Shown here: piece by piece, positions 8,779 through 17,716 of the stretch
Layout of the letters: each line of letters opens with the position of its first letter
How positions within the stretch are numbered: the first letter of the stretch is position 1
Translations under genes and position numbers: made by a program
NCBI RefSeq assembly: GCF_900110245.1
Contig: NZ_FOCZ01000005.1
Span: 248,001 to 312,000 of the forward strand
Direction: 5' to 3'
Origin: Niastella yeongjuensis
GTDB lineage: Bacteria; Bacteroidota; Bacteroidia; Chitinophagales; Chitinophagaceae
Length of the DNA stretch: 64,000 nt
The notes under the pieces: model-generated
What the model was told of the DNA's origin: nothing
What the model saw: only the letters and a program-made list of their open reading frames with translations
Databases searched by the model: none

Positions 8779-10120
8779 GCTGTATGCGCAATACCTGTTT
8801 TGTTGAATCGGTAATTTTAAACCGGTCATCGATCCGCTGACCCACTACCCACAGGATCTTTTTATTGCTTTCGAGCACCCATACTTTTTCTTTATCGGTC
8901 ATGGACAACTTTTGATCGATAAAGAAACGGGCGAGCTTTTTCTTCTTTTTTAAACCAAGCGGATAAAAATAATCGCCCTTTTTCCATTTGCGGAGCAACA
9001 GGGGGAATTGTAAGGTGCTTTTATCAATCAGGGCTATAGCCGGATCGTTTACCAATTGTACATTGGTGCTTTTTAATTGTGTTAACGCCAGCGCACCATT
9101 TTCGAATACAATGCGCTCCTCATCGGCATCTATCACCAGCGTTTGCGATTGTTCCGCCTTTACCGGCGCTATAATAAGCCAGCGCCTGTTTTTAATAATG
9201 CGATGGGTGGCCGATTGTACATAACGGCCCGATTCGCTGCCTAATAATTTGATCACTTCTTCTACCTGTGCCGCAGAGAAACCAACCTCCTTAATGATCT
9301 CATACACGATGGCATGCAGGGGTTCCGATTTTTGCAACTTCAGGATGGGGATATGCACTTCTTCGCCTTTAAATTCCAACAGTTTCTTTTTATGCAAGGC
9401 AAGGGCTTGTTCGTACAGTTGTTCCATATCGGCAAAGCGGCGCAGGTTACCAACCAGGTTATTTTCTGCTTCGGGGTAAATATGTTGCACCAGCGGAATA
9501 AGCTGGTTGCGGAAATAATTCCGGGAATATTTGTCAAGCGCATTGGAGCTGTCTTCTACCCAGGCTAAATTGTTTGCTGTGGCAAATTGTTTCAACTCCT
9601 GTTTACGGGCAAACAACAAAGGACGTACAACGTGACCTTGCCTGGGCAGCATGCCCCGCAAACCATGTATGCCGGTGCCTCTGAAAAAATGCATCAGCAT
9701 GGTTTCTATGTTGTCGTCTAAGTGGTGGGCGGTTAGAAGGGCGGAAGGCAGAGGGCAGAGGGCAGAGATATTTTCCGATTTCAGTATCTCTTCAAACCAG
9801 GAATACCTTAACTCCCGCGCGGCTTCCTGAATAGACAGCTTATTCTTCTCAGCAAACGCTGCCGTATCGAATTCCTTTTTTAAAAAAGGGACCTGATAAT
9901 TTTGGGCAAGCTGTTGTACAAAATCGGCATCGCGCTCACTCTCGGCTCCTCTTAGTTTAAAGTTGCAATGTGCAATGATGAAGCTGTAACCTGCCTGTTT
10001 GCACAATTCGCACAATACTACCGAATCGATACCTCCACTCACGGCCAGTAGTAAGGGATCGCCCGATGAAAAAAGATGATTTTCAGAAATGTATTGTTGA
10101 AATCGTTGCAGTAAACTCAT
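8762..10120 (-). CDS. tilS: TilS, tRNA(Ile)-lysidine synthetase
   Basis: ATP-dependent ligase that attaches lysine to C34 of the CAU-anticodon tRNA-Ile, changing its decoding from AUG to AUA. It is normally essential. The 452-residue protein has the PP-loop SGGIDS (28-33), the TAHHLDDNIETML motif, and a C-terminal domain ending about residue 450. Just before TAHH the protein reads SALCPLPSALLTAHH. The CPLPSAL part is encoded by three 7-nt repeat words, an apparent 21-nt in-frame insertion (see repeat entry). The gene ends inside the rhomboid 3' end and starts 8 nt after a TPR gene on the same strand, suggesting a two-gene operon. Confidence 0.95.
   Translation of the reverse strand: MSLLQRFQQYISENHLFSSGDPLLLAVSGGIDSVVLCELCKQAGYSFIIAHCNFKLRGAESERDADFVQQLAQNYQVPFLKKEFDTAAFAEKNKLSIQEAARELRYSWFEEILKSENISALCPLPSALLTAHHLDDNIETMLMHFFRGTGIHGLRGMLPRQGHVVRPLLFARKQELKQFATANNLAWVEDSSNALDKYSRNYFRNQLIPLVQHIYPEAENNLVGNLRRFADMEQLYEQALALHKKKLLEFKGEEVHIPILKLQKSEPLHAIVYEIIKEVGFSAAQVEEVIKLLGSESGRYVQSATHRIIKNRRWLIIAPVKAEQSQTLVIDADEERIVFENGALALTQLKSTNVQLVNDPAIALIDKSTLQFPLLLRKWKKGDYFYPLGLKKKKKLARFFIDQKLSMTDKEKVWVLESNKKILWVVGQRIDDRFKITDSTKQVLRIQLTNNS
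9735..9767 (-). repeat. 7-nt word array inside tilS
   Basis: Tandem words GGAAGGC / AGAGGGC / AGAGGGC / AGAG on the plus strand lie inside the tilS reading frame. They encode part of LCPLPSALL immediately before the conserved TAHH motif. The same words occur in ispE and downstream of the hybrid regulator. Confidence 0.75.
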
Positions 10121-10128
10121 GCAGAAAT

Positions 10129-10440
10129 TTAAAAAGTTAGTTCTTCGTGCGCACTTCTCAACTCACCATACGCATGGTTGTCGCCTGCTTTTTTGGCGGC
10201 TTCCATCCCCTTTTCATACCATTGTATGGCCGCGTTAGTGTCGCCTGTACGCTCTAATAATTTAGCCAAATGATAATAAGAACCTATATAACCGGGGTCT
10301 TGTGTAAGTATTTCCTCAAAAATTTCCCGGGCAGTTTTATCATCTTCGATCTTTACGTATTCCAGTGCCAGCGCATGTTTCAGAAAACTATCGCGGGGGT
10401 TGGCCTGCAAAAATTCCTTCAGTTTGGTTATTCGGTCCAT
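10129..10440 (-). CDS. Small tetratricopeptide-repeat protein
   Basis: A 103-residue soluble protein with no signal peptide. Two to three TPR-like helix pairs are visible: residues about 18-50 (LKHALALEYVKIEDDKTARE...) and 52-85 (GYIGSYYHLAKLLERTG...AIQWYEKGM), with the usual Y/A/G spacing. TPRs mediate protein-protein contact; no partner is evident. It ends 8 nt before tilS and is probably co-transcribed with it. Similar small TPR proteins next to housekeeping genes are common in Bacteroidota; the function is unknown. Confidence 0.8.
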   Translation of the reverse strand: MDRITKLKEFLQANPRDSFLKHALALEYVKIEDDKTAREIFEEILTQDPGYIGSYYHLAKLLERTGDTNAAIQWYEKGMEAAKKAGDNHAYGELRSAHEELTF

Positions 10441-10492
10441 TATCCCTCAATTAAAAAAACAATAAAATATCAAAATGTATCTTTATGGCACT

Positions 10493-10500
10493 TATATTTG
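10493..10500 (+). promoter_or_regulatory. Candidate -7 box for etfB
   Basis: TATATTTG matches the Bacteroidota -7 consensus TAnnTTTG, 53 nt before the etfB ATG. The -33 TTTG element is not clear. Confidence 0.4.
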
Positions 10501-10553
10501 TATACATGATGGTTGCATAAACAACCAATGATTAAATACTAAATCTATTGCCA

Positions 10554-11297
10554 ATGAAGATTTTAGTTTGCATCAGCAAAACGCCGGATACCACGGCAAA
10601 AATAGCTTTCACCGATAACAATACGAAATTTGCGCAGGACAACGTACAATGGATCATCAACCCGTATGATGAATGGTATGCGCTGGTTCGCGCCATAGAA
10701 CTGAAAGAAAAAGACCCTGCTACTGTATTACACCTGATAAATGTGGGTGGTGCCGATGCCGAGCCGGTTATCCGCAAGGCCCTGGCCCTGGGTGGCGATG
10801 AAGCCATTCGGGTAAACACAACCAGCACAGATAGTTTTTACATTGCTTCGCAAATTGCCGAAGTAGCTAAACAAGGCAATTACGACCTCATTTTTACCGG
10901 TAAGGAAACCATCGACTTCAATGGTTCATCCATTGGTGGCATGGTGGCTGAACTGCTCGATATGCCTTATGTGTCACTGGCAATAAAATTTGAATTAAAT
11001 GGCACTACCGCTACCATCACCCGCGAAATTGAAGGTGGCGAAGAAATGTGCGAGGTGAATTTGCCCGTAGTTGTCAGCTGTCAGAAAGGGATGGCCGAAC
11101 AACGGATACCCAACATGAAAGGCATTATGGGAGCCCGCACCAAACCTTTAAAAGTACTGGAACCCGTTGCTGCCGATACGCTCACCACTGTGGCCAGTTT
11201 TGAATTACCGCCGGCCAAAGCGGGTGTTAAACTGGTCAATGCCGACAATCCGGCAGAACTGGTGCGTTTACTACACGAAGAGGCGAAAATCATCTAA
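10554..11297 (+). CDS. etfB: Electron transfer flavoprotein beta subunit
   Basis: Beta subunit of the cytoplasmic ETF heterodimer. ETF accepts electrons from acyl-CoA and related dehydrogenases and passes them to the quinone pool. The 247-residue protein starts MKILVCISKTPDT, the usual EtfB N-terminus, and contains the nucleotide-binding region with FTGKETIDFNG (about residues 110-120) and the conserved REIEGG segment. ATG 10554 is preferred to an in-frame TTG at 10548. etfA follows 75 nt downstream in the same direction; that gap is filled by a word-repeat array. Confidence 0.95.
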   Translation: MKILVCISKTPDTTAKIAFTDNNTKFAQDNVQWIINPYDEWYALVRAIELKEKDPATVLHLINVGGADAEPVIRKALALGGDEAIRVNTTSTDSFYIASQIAEVAKQGNYDLIFTGKETIDFNGSSIGGMVAELLDMPYVSLAIKFELNGTTATITREIEGGEEMCEVNLPVVVSCQKGMAEQRIPNMKGIMGARTKPLKVLEPVAADTLTTVASFELPPAKAGVKLVNADNPAELVRLLHEEAKII

Positions 11298-11304
11298 TTG
11301 ATAA

Positions 11305-11368
11305 GTTGGATTGCCTTGTCAACTTTTCAACCTGTTAACTTACCAACTTGTTAACTTATCAACTTTAA
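11305..11368 (+). repeat. 8-nt word array between etfB and etfA
   Basis: Words such as AACTTTTC / AACCTGTT / AACTTACC / AACTTGTT / AACTTATC / AACTTTAA run in tandem through most of the 75-nt gap. An inverted short arm TTGATAAGT at the left pairs with ACTTATCAA. The words match those next to the kup terminator. Confidence 0.7.
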
Positions 11369-11372
11369 CTAC

Positions 11373-12341
11373 ATGTCAGTTTTAATATTCATAGATCAGG
11401 CCGATGGCCATGTAAAAAAAGCCTCTTACGAGGTATTAAGTTATGGCGCCAAAGTAGCAGAACAATTGGGTACTACTGCTGAGGGGGTGGTATTGGGTGC
11501 TGTTGCTGCGGATCAATTAGCAGCGCTGGGAAAATATGGGGTAAAAAAGATACATCATGTGGCCAATGATACCCTTAATCACTTCGATGCGCAGGTTTTT
11601 ACAAAAGTAATTGCCCAGGTTGCACAGGCTGCCGGCTCAAAAGTGATCGTTTTTTCCAACAACGTTGATGGTAAAGCTATCGCGCCCCGCCTGAGTGCCC
11701 GCCTGAAAGCCGGACTGGTACCGGGTGCCGTAAGTTTGCCTGAAACTGCCAACGGTTTCACTGTAAAGAAAAACGTTTTTTCGGGTAAGGCTTTTGCAAA
11801 TCTTACCATCAATTCCGATATAAAGATCATTACCCTCAACCCCAATTCGTACCAGGTGGTTGAAGGCAGCGGATCTGCGGAAGTGGTGCCATTTGACGCA
11901 ACCGTTGATGCACCCAAAGTGAAAATAAAAGCTGTAAATAAGGCCAGTGGCGAAGTACCTTTAAGCGAAGCCGAAATAGTGGTAAGCGGCGGTCGTGGTT
12001 TAAAAGGTCCCGATAACTGGGGTTTGGTAGAAGATCTGGCCCATGCCCTGGGTGCAGCTACTGCCTGCAGCCGCCCGGTGGCCGATGAACATTGGCGCCC
12101 GCACCACGAACATGTTGGACAAACCGGTCTTACTATTGCGCCTAATTTATATATTGCAGTTGGTATTTCGGGCGCCATACAACACCTGGCCGGAGTGAAC
12201 CGGAGTAAGGTGATTGTGGTTATAAATAAGGACCCCGAGGCCCCCTTCTTTAAAGCGGCCGACTATGGTATTGTGGGTGATGCGTTTGAAGTAGTACCCA
12301 AAATAACGGAAGCGGTAAAAAAGCTGAAAGGAATGGCATAA
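11373..12341 (+). CDS. etfA: Electron transfer flavoprotein alpha subunit
   Basis: Alpha subunit of ETF, carrying the FAD. The 322-residue protein has the N-terminal ETF domain (about 1-185) and the C-terminal FAD-binding domain (about 195-320). The latter shows VVSGGRGLKGPDNW, the HEHVGQTGLTIAPNLYIAVG segment and the closing INKDPEAPFFKAADYGIVGD motif, all diagnostic. It forms an operon with etfB. A probable terminator hairpin follows 22 nt after the stop. Confidence 0.96.
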   Translation: MSVLIFIDQADGHVKKASYEVLSYGAKVAEQLGTTAEGVVLGAVAADQLAALGKYGVKKIHHVANDTLNHFDAQVFTKVIAQVAQAAGSKVIVFSNNVDGKAIAPRLSARLKAGLVPGAVSLPETANGFTVKKNVFSGKAFANLTINSDIKIITLNPNSYQVVEGSGSAEVVPFDATVDAPKVKIKAVNKASGEVPLSEAEIVVSGGRGLKGPDNWGLVEDLAHALGAATACSRPVADEHWRPHHEHVGQTGLTIAPNLYIAVGISGAIQHLAGVNRSKVIVVINKDPEAPFFKAADYGIVGDAFEVVPKITEAVKKLKGMA

Positions 12342-12362
12342 ATTAACCTGGTATATTCAATG

Positions 12363-12394
12363 AAATGAGGCTAAATGATTTGGGCTCATTTTTT
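12363..12394 (+). terminator. Probable terminator after etfA
   Basis: Stem AAATGAG (12363-12369) / CTCATTT (12385-12391) with a 15-nt loop, overlapping a run of six T. Confidence 0.5.
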
Positions 12395-12425
12395 GAATAA
12401 AAACCCTTAGTTTCGTGCTTTCGTT

Positions 12426-13022
12426 ATGAAGAAAATAGAGTTGGAAATAGTTGCCTTATCACACAGCATAACACAAACTCATTCTTATGCTGTGGTGCTA
12501 GGAGAAGTAAACGGGTTGCGTCGTCTTCCCATCGTAATCGGTGGTTTTGAGGCGCAGGCGATAGCTGTGGCTTTGGAAAAAATGCATCCAAGTCGTCCGC
12601 TCACGCATGACCTGATGAAAAATTTCATGAATGCCTTTAACATTGATCTTCAGGAGATCGTGATCTGCGACCTGCAGGAAGGCATCTTCTATTCTAAGCT
12701 GGTTTGTGTGAGTGAACACGATACGGTAGAAATTGATTCTCGAACATCCGATGCGCTGGCCCTGGCCGTGCGCTTCGGATGTCCTATATATACCTACGAT
12801 AATATTCTTGAAAGCGCCGGTATTTTGATGGAAGACCCATCTGGCAAGAAAAAACAGCCCCGCGAAGCCGTGGCCGCTGAATCTTCTGCCGGTACCGACG
12901 ACTTAAAAACGCTGACCCTGGATGAGTTGAACACCCTGCTGAACGAGGTGTTGGAACAGGAAGACTACATCCGGGCCATTGCCATCCGCGATGAGATCAA
13001 CAGCCGCAAAAGACGAGGTTAG
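12426..13022 (+). CDS. Bifunctional nuclease (DUF151) with C-terminal UvrB/UvrC motif
   Basis: A 198-residue cytoplasmic protein. Residues about 1-130 form the bifunctional nuclease (BFN/DUF151) fold, with RRLPIVIGGFEAQAIAVALE and the SDALALAVRFGCPIYT signature. Residues about 160-195 form a UVR motif (LDELNTLLNEVLEQEDYIRA), the helical hairpin found in UvrB and UvrC. The BFN-UVR fusion is standard in Bacteroidota. Plant members have RNase and DNase activity; the bacterial role is not settled. ispE starts 7 nt after the stop, so the two genes are likely co-transcribed. Confidence 0.9.
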   Translation: MKKIELEIVALSHSITQTHSYAVVLGEVNGLRRLPIVIGGFEAQAIAVALEKMHPSRPLTHDLMKNFMNAFNIDLQEIVICDLQEGIFYSKLVCVSEHDTVEIDSRTSDALALAVRFGCPIYTYDNILESAGILMEDPSGKKKQPREAVAAESSAGTDDLKTLTLDELNTLLNEVLEQEDYIRAIAIRDEINSRKRRG

Positions 13023-13029
13023 CATATAA

Positions 13030-13851
13030 ATGATCGTTTTTCCCAATTGTAAAATAAATCTTGGGCTTCATGTTGTTCGCAAACGTGAAGATGGTTACCA
13101 CGAGCTGGAAACCATTTTTTATCCATTGCCTTTAAAGGATGCCCTGGAAGTTGTAAGAACAGAAGGCAAAGGGCAGAAGGCAGAAATCCATTTAAGCGGG
13201 CTTCCTGTTCAGGGAAGAAATGAAGACAATCTTTGTATCAAGGCTTATAATCTACTCAAAAAAGATCATCCGGAGCTGGCCGGGGTTGATCTCTACCTGC
13301 ACAAAGCTATACCCATGGGGGCCGGACTGGGTGGCGGTTCTGCCGATGGTGCCTTTACCCTGCTGGCACTCAACGATAAATTTCAATTGAACATTAGCCG
13401 TGAAAAGCTGCTGGATTATTCCCTGCAACTGGGTAGTGATTGTCCATTTTTTATCGTCAATAAAACCAGTTATGCAACAGGCCGCGGTGAATTGCTGCAA
13501 AGTATAACACTCGATCTGTCTGCTTATTCCTTTCTGGTAGTACATCCCGGGGTGCACATCAACACAGGCTGGGCATTTTCACAACTCTCCCCTGCCCCAT
13601 CACCACAATCTTTAACGGAGCTCATTCAACAACCGGTAAGCAGCTGGAGAAATACCCTCACCAATGATTTTGAGGCGCCGGTTTGCAATTATCACCCTGA
13701 TCTGCAAGCCATCAAAGATGCTTTATACGACGGCGGTGCGCTGTATGCCTCGATGACGGGTAGCGGATCCTGCTTCTACGGCATATTTCCTAAAGACCAG
13801 CTACCCGCCATACAATGGCCTGCACATTATCTTGCTTTCACTATTAAGTAA
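13030..13851 (+). CDS. ispE: IspE, 4-diphosphocytidyl-2-C-methyl-D-erythritol kinase
   Basis: GHMP-family kinase of the non-mevalonate isoprenoid pathway; it phosphorylates CDP-ME with ATP. The 273-residue protein starts MIVFPNCKINLGL, has the ATP-binding motif PMGAGLGGGSADGA (about residues 96-109) and a C-terminal GSGSC motif. Between residues about 40 and 52 the protein reads RTEGKGQKAEIH, encoded by a 7-nt word array (see repeat entry), an apparent in-frame insertion in a surface loop. The gene follows the BFN gene by 7 nt. The 3' end is convergent with a secreted-protein gene, with only 3 nt between stops. Confidence 0.95.
   Translation: MIVFPNCKINLGLHVVRKREDGYHELETIFYPLPLKDALEVVRTEGKGQKAEIHLSGLPVQGRNEDNLCIKAYNLLKKDHPELAGVDLYLHKAIPMGAGLGGGSADGAFTLLALNDKFQLNISREKLLDYSLQLGSDCPFFIVNKTSYATGRGELLQSITLDLSAYSFLVVHPGVHINTGWAFSQLSPAPSPQSLTELIQQPVSSWRNTLTNDFEAPVCNYHPDLQAIKDALYDGGALYASMTGSGSCFYGIFPKDQLPAIQWPAHYLAFTIK
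13158..13186 (+). repeat. 7-nt word array inside ispE
   Basis: Tandem AGAAGGC / AAAGGGC / AGAAGGC / AGAAATC, in frame within ispE, coding for TEGKGQKAE. It uses the same word as the tilS array. Confidence 0.7.
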
Positions 13852-13854
13852 CGC

Positions 13855-15435
13855 TTAATTAAATTTCAGACGGCCAAACTGCATCCTGGTTTTTGCCAGC
13901 TGGTGCGATTTTTCGGCATAGATGATCAACGTATTGTCGGCAACAGATCTGCATGAAGTTATTTTTGCCACCACATCCATTCCTTTATTACTGAAAATGC
14001 TTTCACGCTGCAGATCGCCCTTGCTGTTGATAGTAGCCATCACAAATTCAGAACTACTGAAAGTCTTTATGTATTTGGGGCCTTTCTCGAGGCTTCTGTC
14101 GATATTCTTTTTTACATCATTATAGAACAACAACAGGTTATTGCCCTGGTTCATCCAAACAAATGACACATTGGCGTTGGTAACCGTCTGGCGCTGGTGT
14201 TTAGGCACGCGTGCATAGCTGATTTTGCCATCTTTGCCATAATTGATCACCACAATGTCATCGGCCACATAAACAGGATACTCTGTATAATAACCTGTGC
14301 TGCTGTTATAAGTACGGTGAATGTACATGTAGTTGTATTCTGTTAGCAGGTCAACACTCCCATCGTTCCGTTTGTTGGTACCAATAATCCTGAACCGGTT
14401 GTACAAACCCGGATTGCTTTCCTTACGGCTGCCGCAACCATCTTTAGATACCAGGTCAACCAATTGTTGTTTTGGGAATTTCTCCATTTTCTTAACGGTG
14501 ATCAGTTTGGTGTTTTTGTCGAACAACCCCATGAAGGTGCCGGAGATATTGCTGTTGTATAAGTCTTTGTACAAACCCATCATGGCAATATTGCCATCGT
14601 TGTTAAATTGTAACGCTATATCGTGTACGAATTTATCCTGCACGTCAATGGTGTGCTCGGTGGGTTTGGCTTTGTCTTTACTATAAATAAACACTTTGTA
14701 CTTATAAGATGGCACATTGATGCCGTCTTCCCTTACTTTTTCCCTGCTCACTTCCCGGTCGTAATGCTTACACATCACATACACATCGCCCTCATTCGAT
14801 ATCTGAAATTCATCAATAACAACATACTTATCGGCATAAGGCAGCTGAATGGTCTTTTCCCAAATGCTGTTCATTTTGTTATCATACACACTAATGAAGA
14901 ATTTCTCGTTCTCATTTTTCGCATAAGGCGCATTGGCCATCACCAATACTAGGCTGCTATCGGGTGAAGGCATTACGGTGATCGTAGCCTGATTCGATTT
15001 TTTTATAGCCTCATACTTTCCCAGCTCCTTTGCCCCTGTAACGGCCAGCGTTACCGGATCAATCTGCGCAGCATGCAGGGCTGAAAATCTTTCTTCCTTA
15101 TCATATTGTTTACTAAACAACACCAGGTTACCCCTTAAATTGAAAATGTTGTTAAAAGTCATGTCCTTTTCGCTGGCAAACAGTTCCTTTTCCATTACCT
15201 GGTTTAGCTTTTCATCAAAACGGCTTATTACCGGAGAGATCGTAGATCCGCCCTGTCTTCTGAAACCAAGGGTGATGATATCTGTACCCGGTCCTTTTAA
15301 AACCTGGGCCATAAAGGGCGTGTTTCTGTTTTTCTTTTCAAGGTCACCCCACTCCAGCTTTCCCTTTTGCGCATATGGTTTAAAGTAAAAAAGAACAGCT
15401 GCTGAAATCAATAAGAGTTTCTTAACCACGGGCAT
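13855..15435 (-). CDS. Secreted protein of unknown function
   Basis: A 526-residue protein with a signal peptide (MPVVKKLLLISAAVLFYF...AYAQ-like, cleavage near residue 22). The rest is beta-rich with many short strands of the pattern 'xVYVMCKHYDRE', 'VFIYSKDKAKP', 'GDLQRESIFSNKG', suggesting a beta-propeller-like or WD-free repeat fold. No catalytic motif was recognised. It is likely periplasmic or surface-attached. Similar long signal-bearing proteins without known domains are common in Bacteroidota. It stands alone on the minus strand, convergent with ispE and divergent from rocD. I cannot name a family. Confidence 0.75.
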   Translation of the reverse strand: MPVVKKLLLISAAVLFYFKPYAQKGKLEWGDLEKKNRNTPFMAQVLKGPGTDIITLGFRRQGGSTISPVISRFDEKLNQVMEKELFASEKDMTFNNIFNLRGNLVLFSKQYDKEERFSALHAAQIDPVTLAVTGAKELGKYEAIKKSNQATITVMPSPDSSLVLVMANAPYAKNENEKFFISVYDNKMNSIWEKTIQLPYADKYVVIDEFQISNEGDVYVMCKHYDREVSREKVREDGINVPSYKYKVFIYSKDKAKPTEHTIDVQDKFVHDIALQFNNDGNIAMMGLYKDLYNSNISGTFMGLFDKNTKLITVKKMEKFPKQQLVDLVSKDGCGSRKESNPGLYNRFRIIGTNKRNDGSVDLLTEYNYMYIHRTYNSSTGYYTEYPVYVADDIVVINYGKDGKISYARVPKHQRQTVTNANVSFVWMNQGNNLLLFYNDVKKNIDRSLEKGPKYIKTFSSSEFVMATINSKGDLQRESIFSNKGMDVVAKITSCRSVADNTLIIYAEKSHQLAKTRMQFGRLKFN

Positions 15436-15564
15436 TATAATTTGGTATTAATAAATCAGGCGCCTAAACAACGAGGGAAGACCCTAATTATTTTTCCATT
15501 ATTACCGATTTAACAGGTCAATTACAATTAACAGGGCGGATTTCGACCCCTCACCTAAATTGAT

Positions 15565-15572
15565 TATATTTG
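15565..15572 (+). promoter_or_regulatory. Candidate -7 box for rocD
   Basis: TATATTTG matches TAnnTTTG; a near -33 element TTTC at 15541-15544 is 20 nt upstream. Use of this box would give a leader of about 195 nt that contains the three hairpins described next. Confidence 0.5.
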
Positions 15573-15776
15573 CACAAATAGCTTTTGTTATCCACTACAG
15601 AACCTACATACCACACTTTCTTCATTACAACCTCGATTTTCTGAACCATCGAGGCTAAGGTTACTAGCCCGACTTTGTCGGGAGGTTAATGGCATGTCCC
15701 TATGCCTGTTTGATCTGCCTTTTACGATCTGTTTTACCGGTCTTATAGCTTAATAATAATTTCTATTTCCCTTTTT
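15573..15776 (+). promoter_or_regulatory. Structured 5' leader of rocD with three consecutive perfect hairpins
   Basis: Stem 1: CCTCGAT (15631-15637) / ATCGAGG (15648-15654), 10-nt loop. Stem 2: CCCGAC (15668-15673) / GTCGGG (15677-15682), 3-nt loop. Stem 3: GGCAT (15691-15695) / ATGCC (15702-15706), 6-nt loop. They follow each other within 76 nt and end 70 nt before the rocD ATG. There is no U-run. The region matches no riboswitch class I can name. Confidence 0.5.
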
Positions 15777-17003
15777 ATGGTTTCTACTTTATCAGCAAAA
15801 ACGAAGCATTACCTCGATTTGGAAGAGCAATATGGCGCGCACAATTATCATCCCCTGCCTGTGGTATTGGAAAAAGGCGAAGGTGTGTATGTATGGGATG
15901 TCGATGGCAAACGCTATTATGATTTCCTGAGTGGCTATTCAGCCGTAAACCAGGGTCATTGCCACCCAAAGATCATTGCCGCCTTCATGTTACAGGCGCA
16001 ACAGCTGACACTTACTTCAAGGGCATTTTACAACAATGCCCTGGGCGAATATGCCGAATTCATTACCCAATATTTCGGTTATGATAAAGTACTGCCCATG
16101 AACACGGGTGTGGAGGCAGTTGAAACAGCCATTAAACTGTGCCGGCGCTGGGGTTATGCCGTGAAAGGCATTCCCGAAAACAAAGCGACCATCATTGTTT
16201 GTGGTGAAAACTTCCATGGCCGCACCACTACCGTTATTTCATTTAGTACCGACTCTTCTTCACGCAGCCAGTTCGGTCCTTATATGCCGGGCTTTACGGT
16301 AATCCCTTACAATGACCTGCCTGCTTTGGAAAAAGCATTACAGGACCCCAATGTGGCAGGCTTTCTGGTTGAACCTATACAAGGTGAAGCCGGTGTAATG
16401 GTACCCGCCGATGGTTACCTGGCACGTGCCAAACAATATTGTGAAGCAGCCAATGTGTTGTTCATTGCCGACGAAATACAAACCGGCCTGTGCCGTACCG
16501 GTCTTATGCTGGCTTGTGACCATGACAATGTTCAACCCGATATCCTGATCCTTGGTAAAGCATTGAGCGGCGGTACGCTGCCTGTATCAGCTGTACTGGC
16601 AAACGATCCTATTATGTTAACCATTCGTCCCGGCGAACATGGTTCAACGTATGGCGGCAATCCGTTGGCCTGCCGGGTGGCTGTTGAATCACTGCGGGTG
16701 CTTAAAGAAGAGAACATGGCTGCGAATGCTATGGCCATGGGTGAATTATTAAGGAATGAATTACAGGCGCTGGCCTCTCCGCACATTTCTGTTATCCGTG
16801 GCAAGGGTCTGCTGAATGCCATTGTAATCGATCATGCCGATACTAATGCCGCCTGGAATTTATGTTTAACTTTAAAAGACAATGGGCTGCTGGCTAAACC
16901 CACGCATGGCGATAAGATCCGGTTTGCCCCACCGCTGGTCATTAACAGGGAGCAGATCATGGAATGTGTTCAGATCATAAAAAAGAGCCTGGAAAGTTTA
17001 TAA
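15777..17003 (+). CDS. rocD: Ornithine--oxo-acid transaminase
   Basis: PLP-dependent class III aminotransferase that converts ornithine plus 2-oxoglutarate to glutamate semialdehyde plus glutamate, in arginine/ornithine catabolism and proline supply. The 408-residue product has [21 protein letters not shown] near the N-terminus, the [13 protein letters not shown] segment (aspartate contacting PLP) and the Schiff-base lysine in LGKALSGG (about residue 262). Length and motifs fit RocD more closely than ArgD or GabT. The VIT1-like gene starts 3 nt after the stop, so a rocD-VIT-Uma2 operon is likely. The long hairpin-rich leader suggests post-transcriptional control. Confidence 0.93.
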   Translation: MVSTLSAKTKHYLDLEEQYGAHNYHPLPVVLEKGEGVYVWDVDGKRYYDFLSGYSAVNQGHCHPKIIAAFMLQAQQLTLTSRAFYNNALGEYAEFITQYFGYDKVLPMNTGVEAVETAIKLCRRWGYAVKGIPENKATIIVCGENFHGRTTTVISFSTDSSSRSQFGPYMPGFTVIPYNDLPALEKALQDPNVAGFLVEPIQGEAGVMVPADGYLARAKQYCEAANVLFIADEIQTGLCRTGLMLACDHDNVQPDILILGKALSGGTLPVSAVLANDPIMLTIRPGEHGSTYGGNPLACRVAVESLRVLKEENMAANAMAMGELLRNELQALASPHISVIRGKGLLNAIVIDHADTNAAWNLCLTLKDNGLLAKPTHGDKIRFAPPLVINREQIMECVQIIKKSLESL

Positions 17004-17006
17004 ACA

Positions 17007-17693
17007 ATGGAACATCAGGAAGAACATTTAGAAAGCTCGGCCTGGCTTACTGATATTGTTATTGGCATGAGCGATGGCCTTACCGTACCTTTTGCCCTGG
17101 CCGCTGGCTTAAGCGGCGCTGTTAGTTCAACCGGTATTATTGTCATTGCCGGTATTGCTGAAATTGCCGCGGGTTCCATTGCTATGGGATTGGGTGGTTA
17201 CCTGGCCGGCAAAACCGAAATTGATCATTATAACAGTGAGCTGAAACGCGAATACCGGGAAGTAGAACAGGTGCCCGAAAAAGAAAAAGAAGAGGTGCGG
17301 GAGTTTTTTGAAAATTTAGGTTTAAGCAAGGACATACAACAACAGGCAGTAGAAGAAATAGCGAAGGACAAACAAAAATGGGTCGACTTCATGATGAAGT
17401 ATGAATTGGGGCTTGATAAACCCGATCCAAAACGCGCCACCAAATCTGCTATGAATATCGGCTTATCATATGTGGTGGGTGGACTAGTACCATTAAGCCC
17501 TTACTTCTTTATTGATACACCGGTAGAAGCGTTGAAGATATCCGTAGTTGTTACATTGATCTGCCTGTTTATATTCGGTTATTTCAAGAGCCGCATGACG
17601 GGTATTCATCCATGGGCGGGCGCTTTACGCGTTATGCTTATTGGTGCTGTTGCAGCAGGGGCGGCTTTTGGTGTGGCGAAAATATTCGAATGA
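17007..17693 (+). CDS. VIT1/CCC1 transporter family protein
   Basis: Integral membrane protein of 228 residues in the vacuolar iron transporter family, which moves Fe2+ or Mn2+ across membranes. The signature DIVIGMSDGLTVPFALAAGLSGA lies in the first helix and GIAEIAAGSIAMGLGGYLAGK in the second. A charged cytoplasmic stretch (about 70-130, rich in Glu and Lys) precedes three further helices. The Glu-rich cytoplasmic segment is the metal-binding domain in family members. The gene follows rocD by 3 nt. The link between ornithine metabolism and metal transport is unclear and may be only operon convenience. Confidence 0.9.
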   Translation: MEHQEEHLESSAWLTDIVIGMSDGLTVPFALAAGLSGAVSSTGIIVIAGIAEIAAGSIAMGLGGYLAGKTEIDHYNSELKREYREVEQVPEKEKEEVREFFENLGLSKDIQQQAVEEIAKDKQKWVDFMMKYELGLDKPDPKRATKSAMNIGLSYVVGGLVPLSPYFFIDTPVEALKISVVVTLICLFIFGYFKSRMTGIHPWAGALRVMLIGAVAAGAAFGVAKIFE

Positions 17694-17716
17694 TAAAAAA
17701 TTCGTATATTCATGGT

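Noticed and set aside
10485-10500. Possible sigma54 promoter TGGCAC-TTATAT-TTG before etfB
   Set aside because: The GG to GC spacing is one base too long and the -12 GC is GT; the TAnnTTTG -7 box explains the site better.
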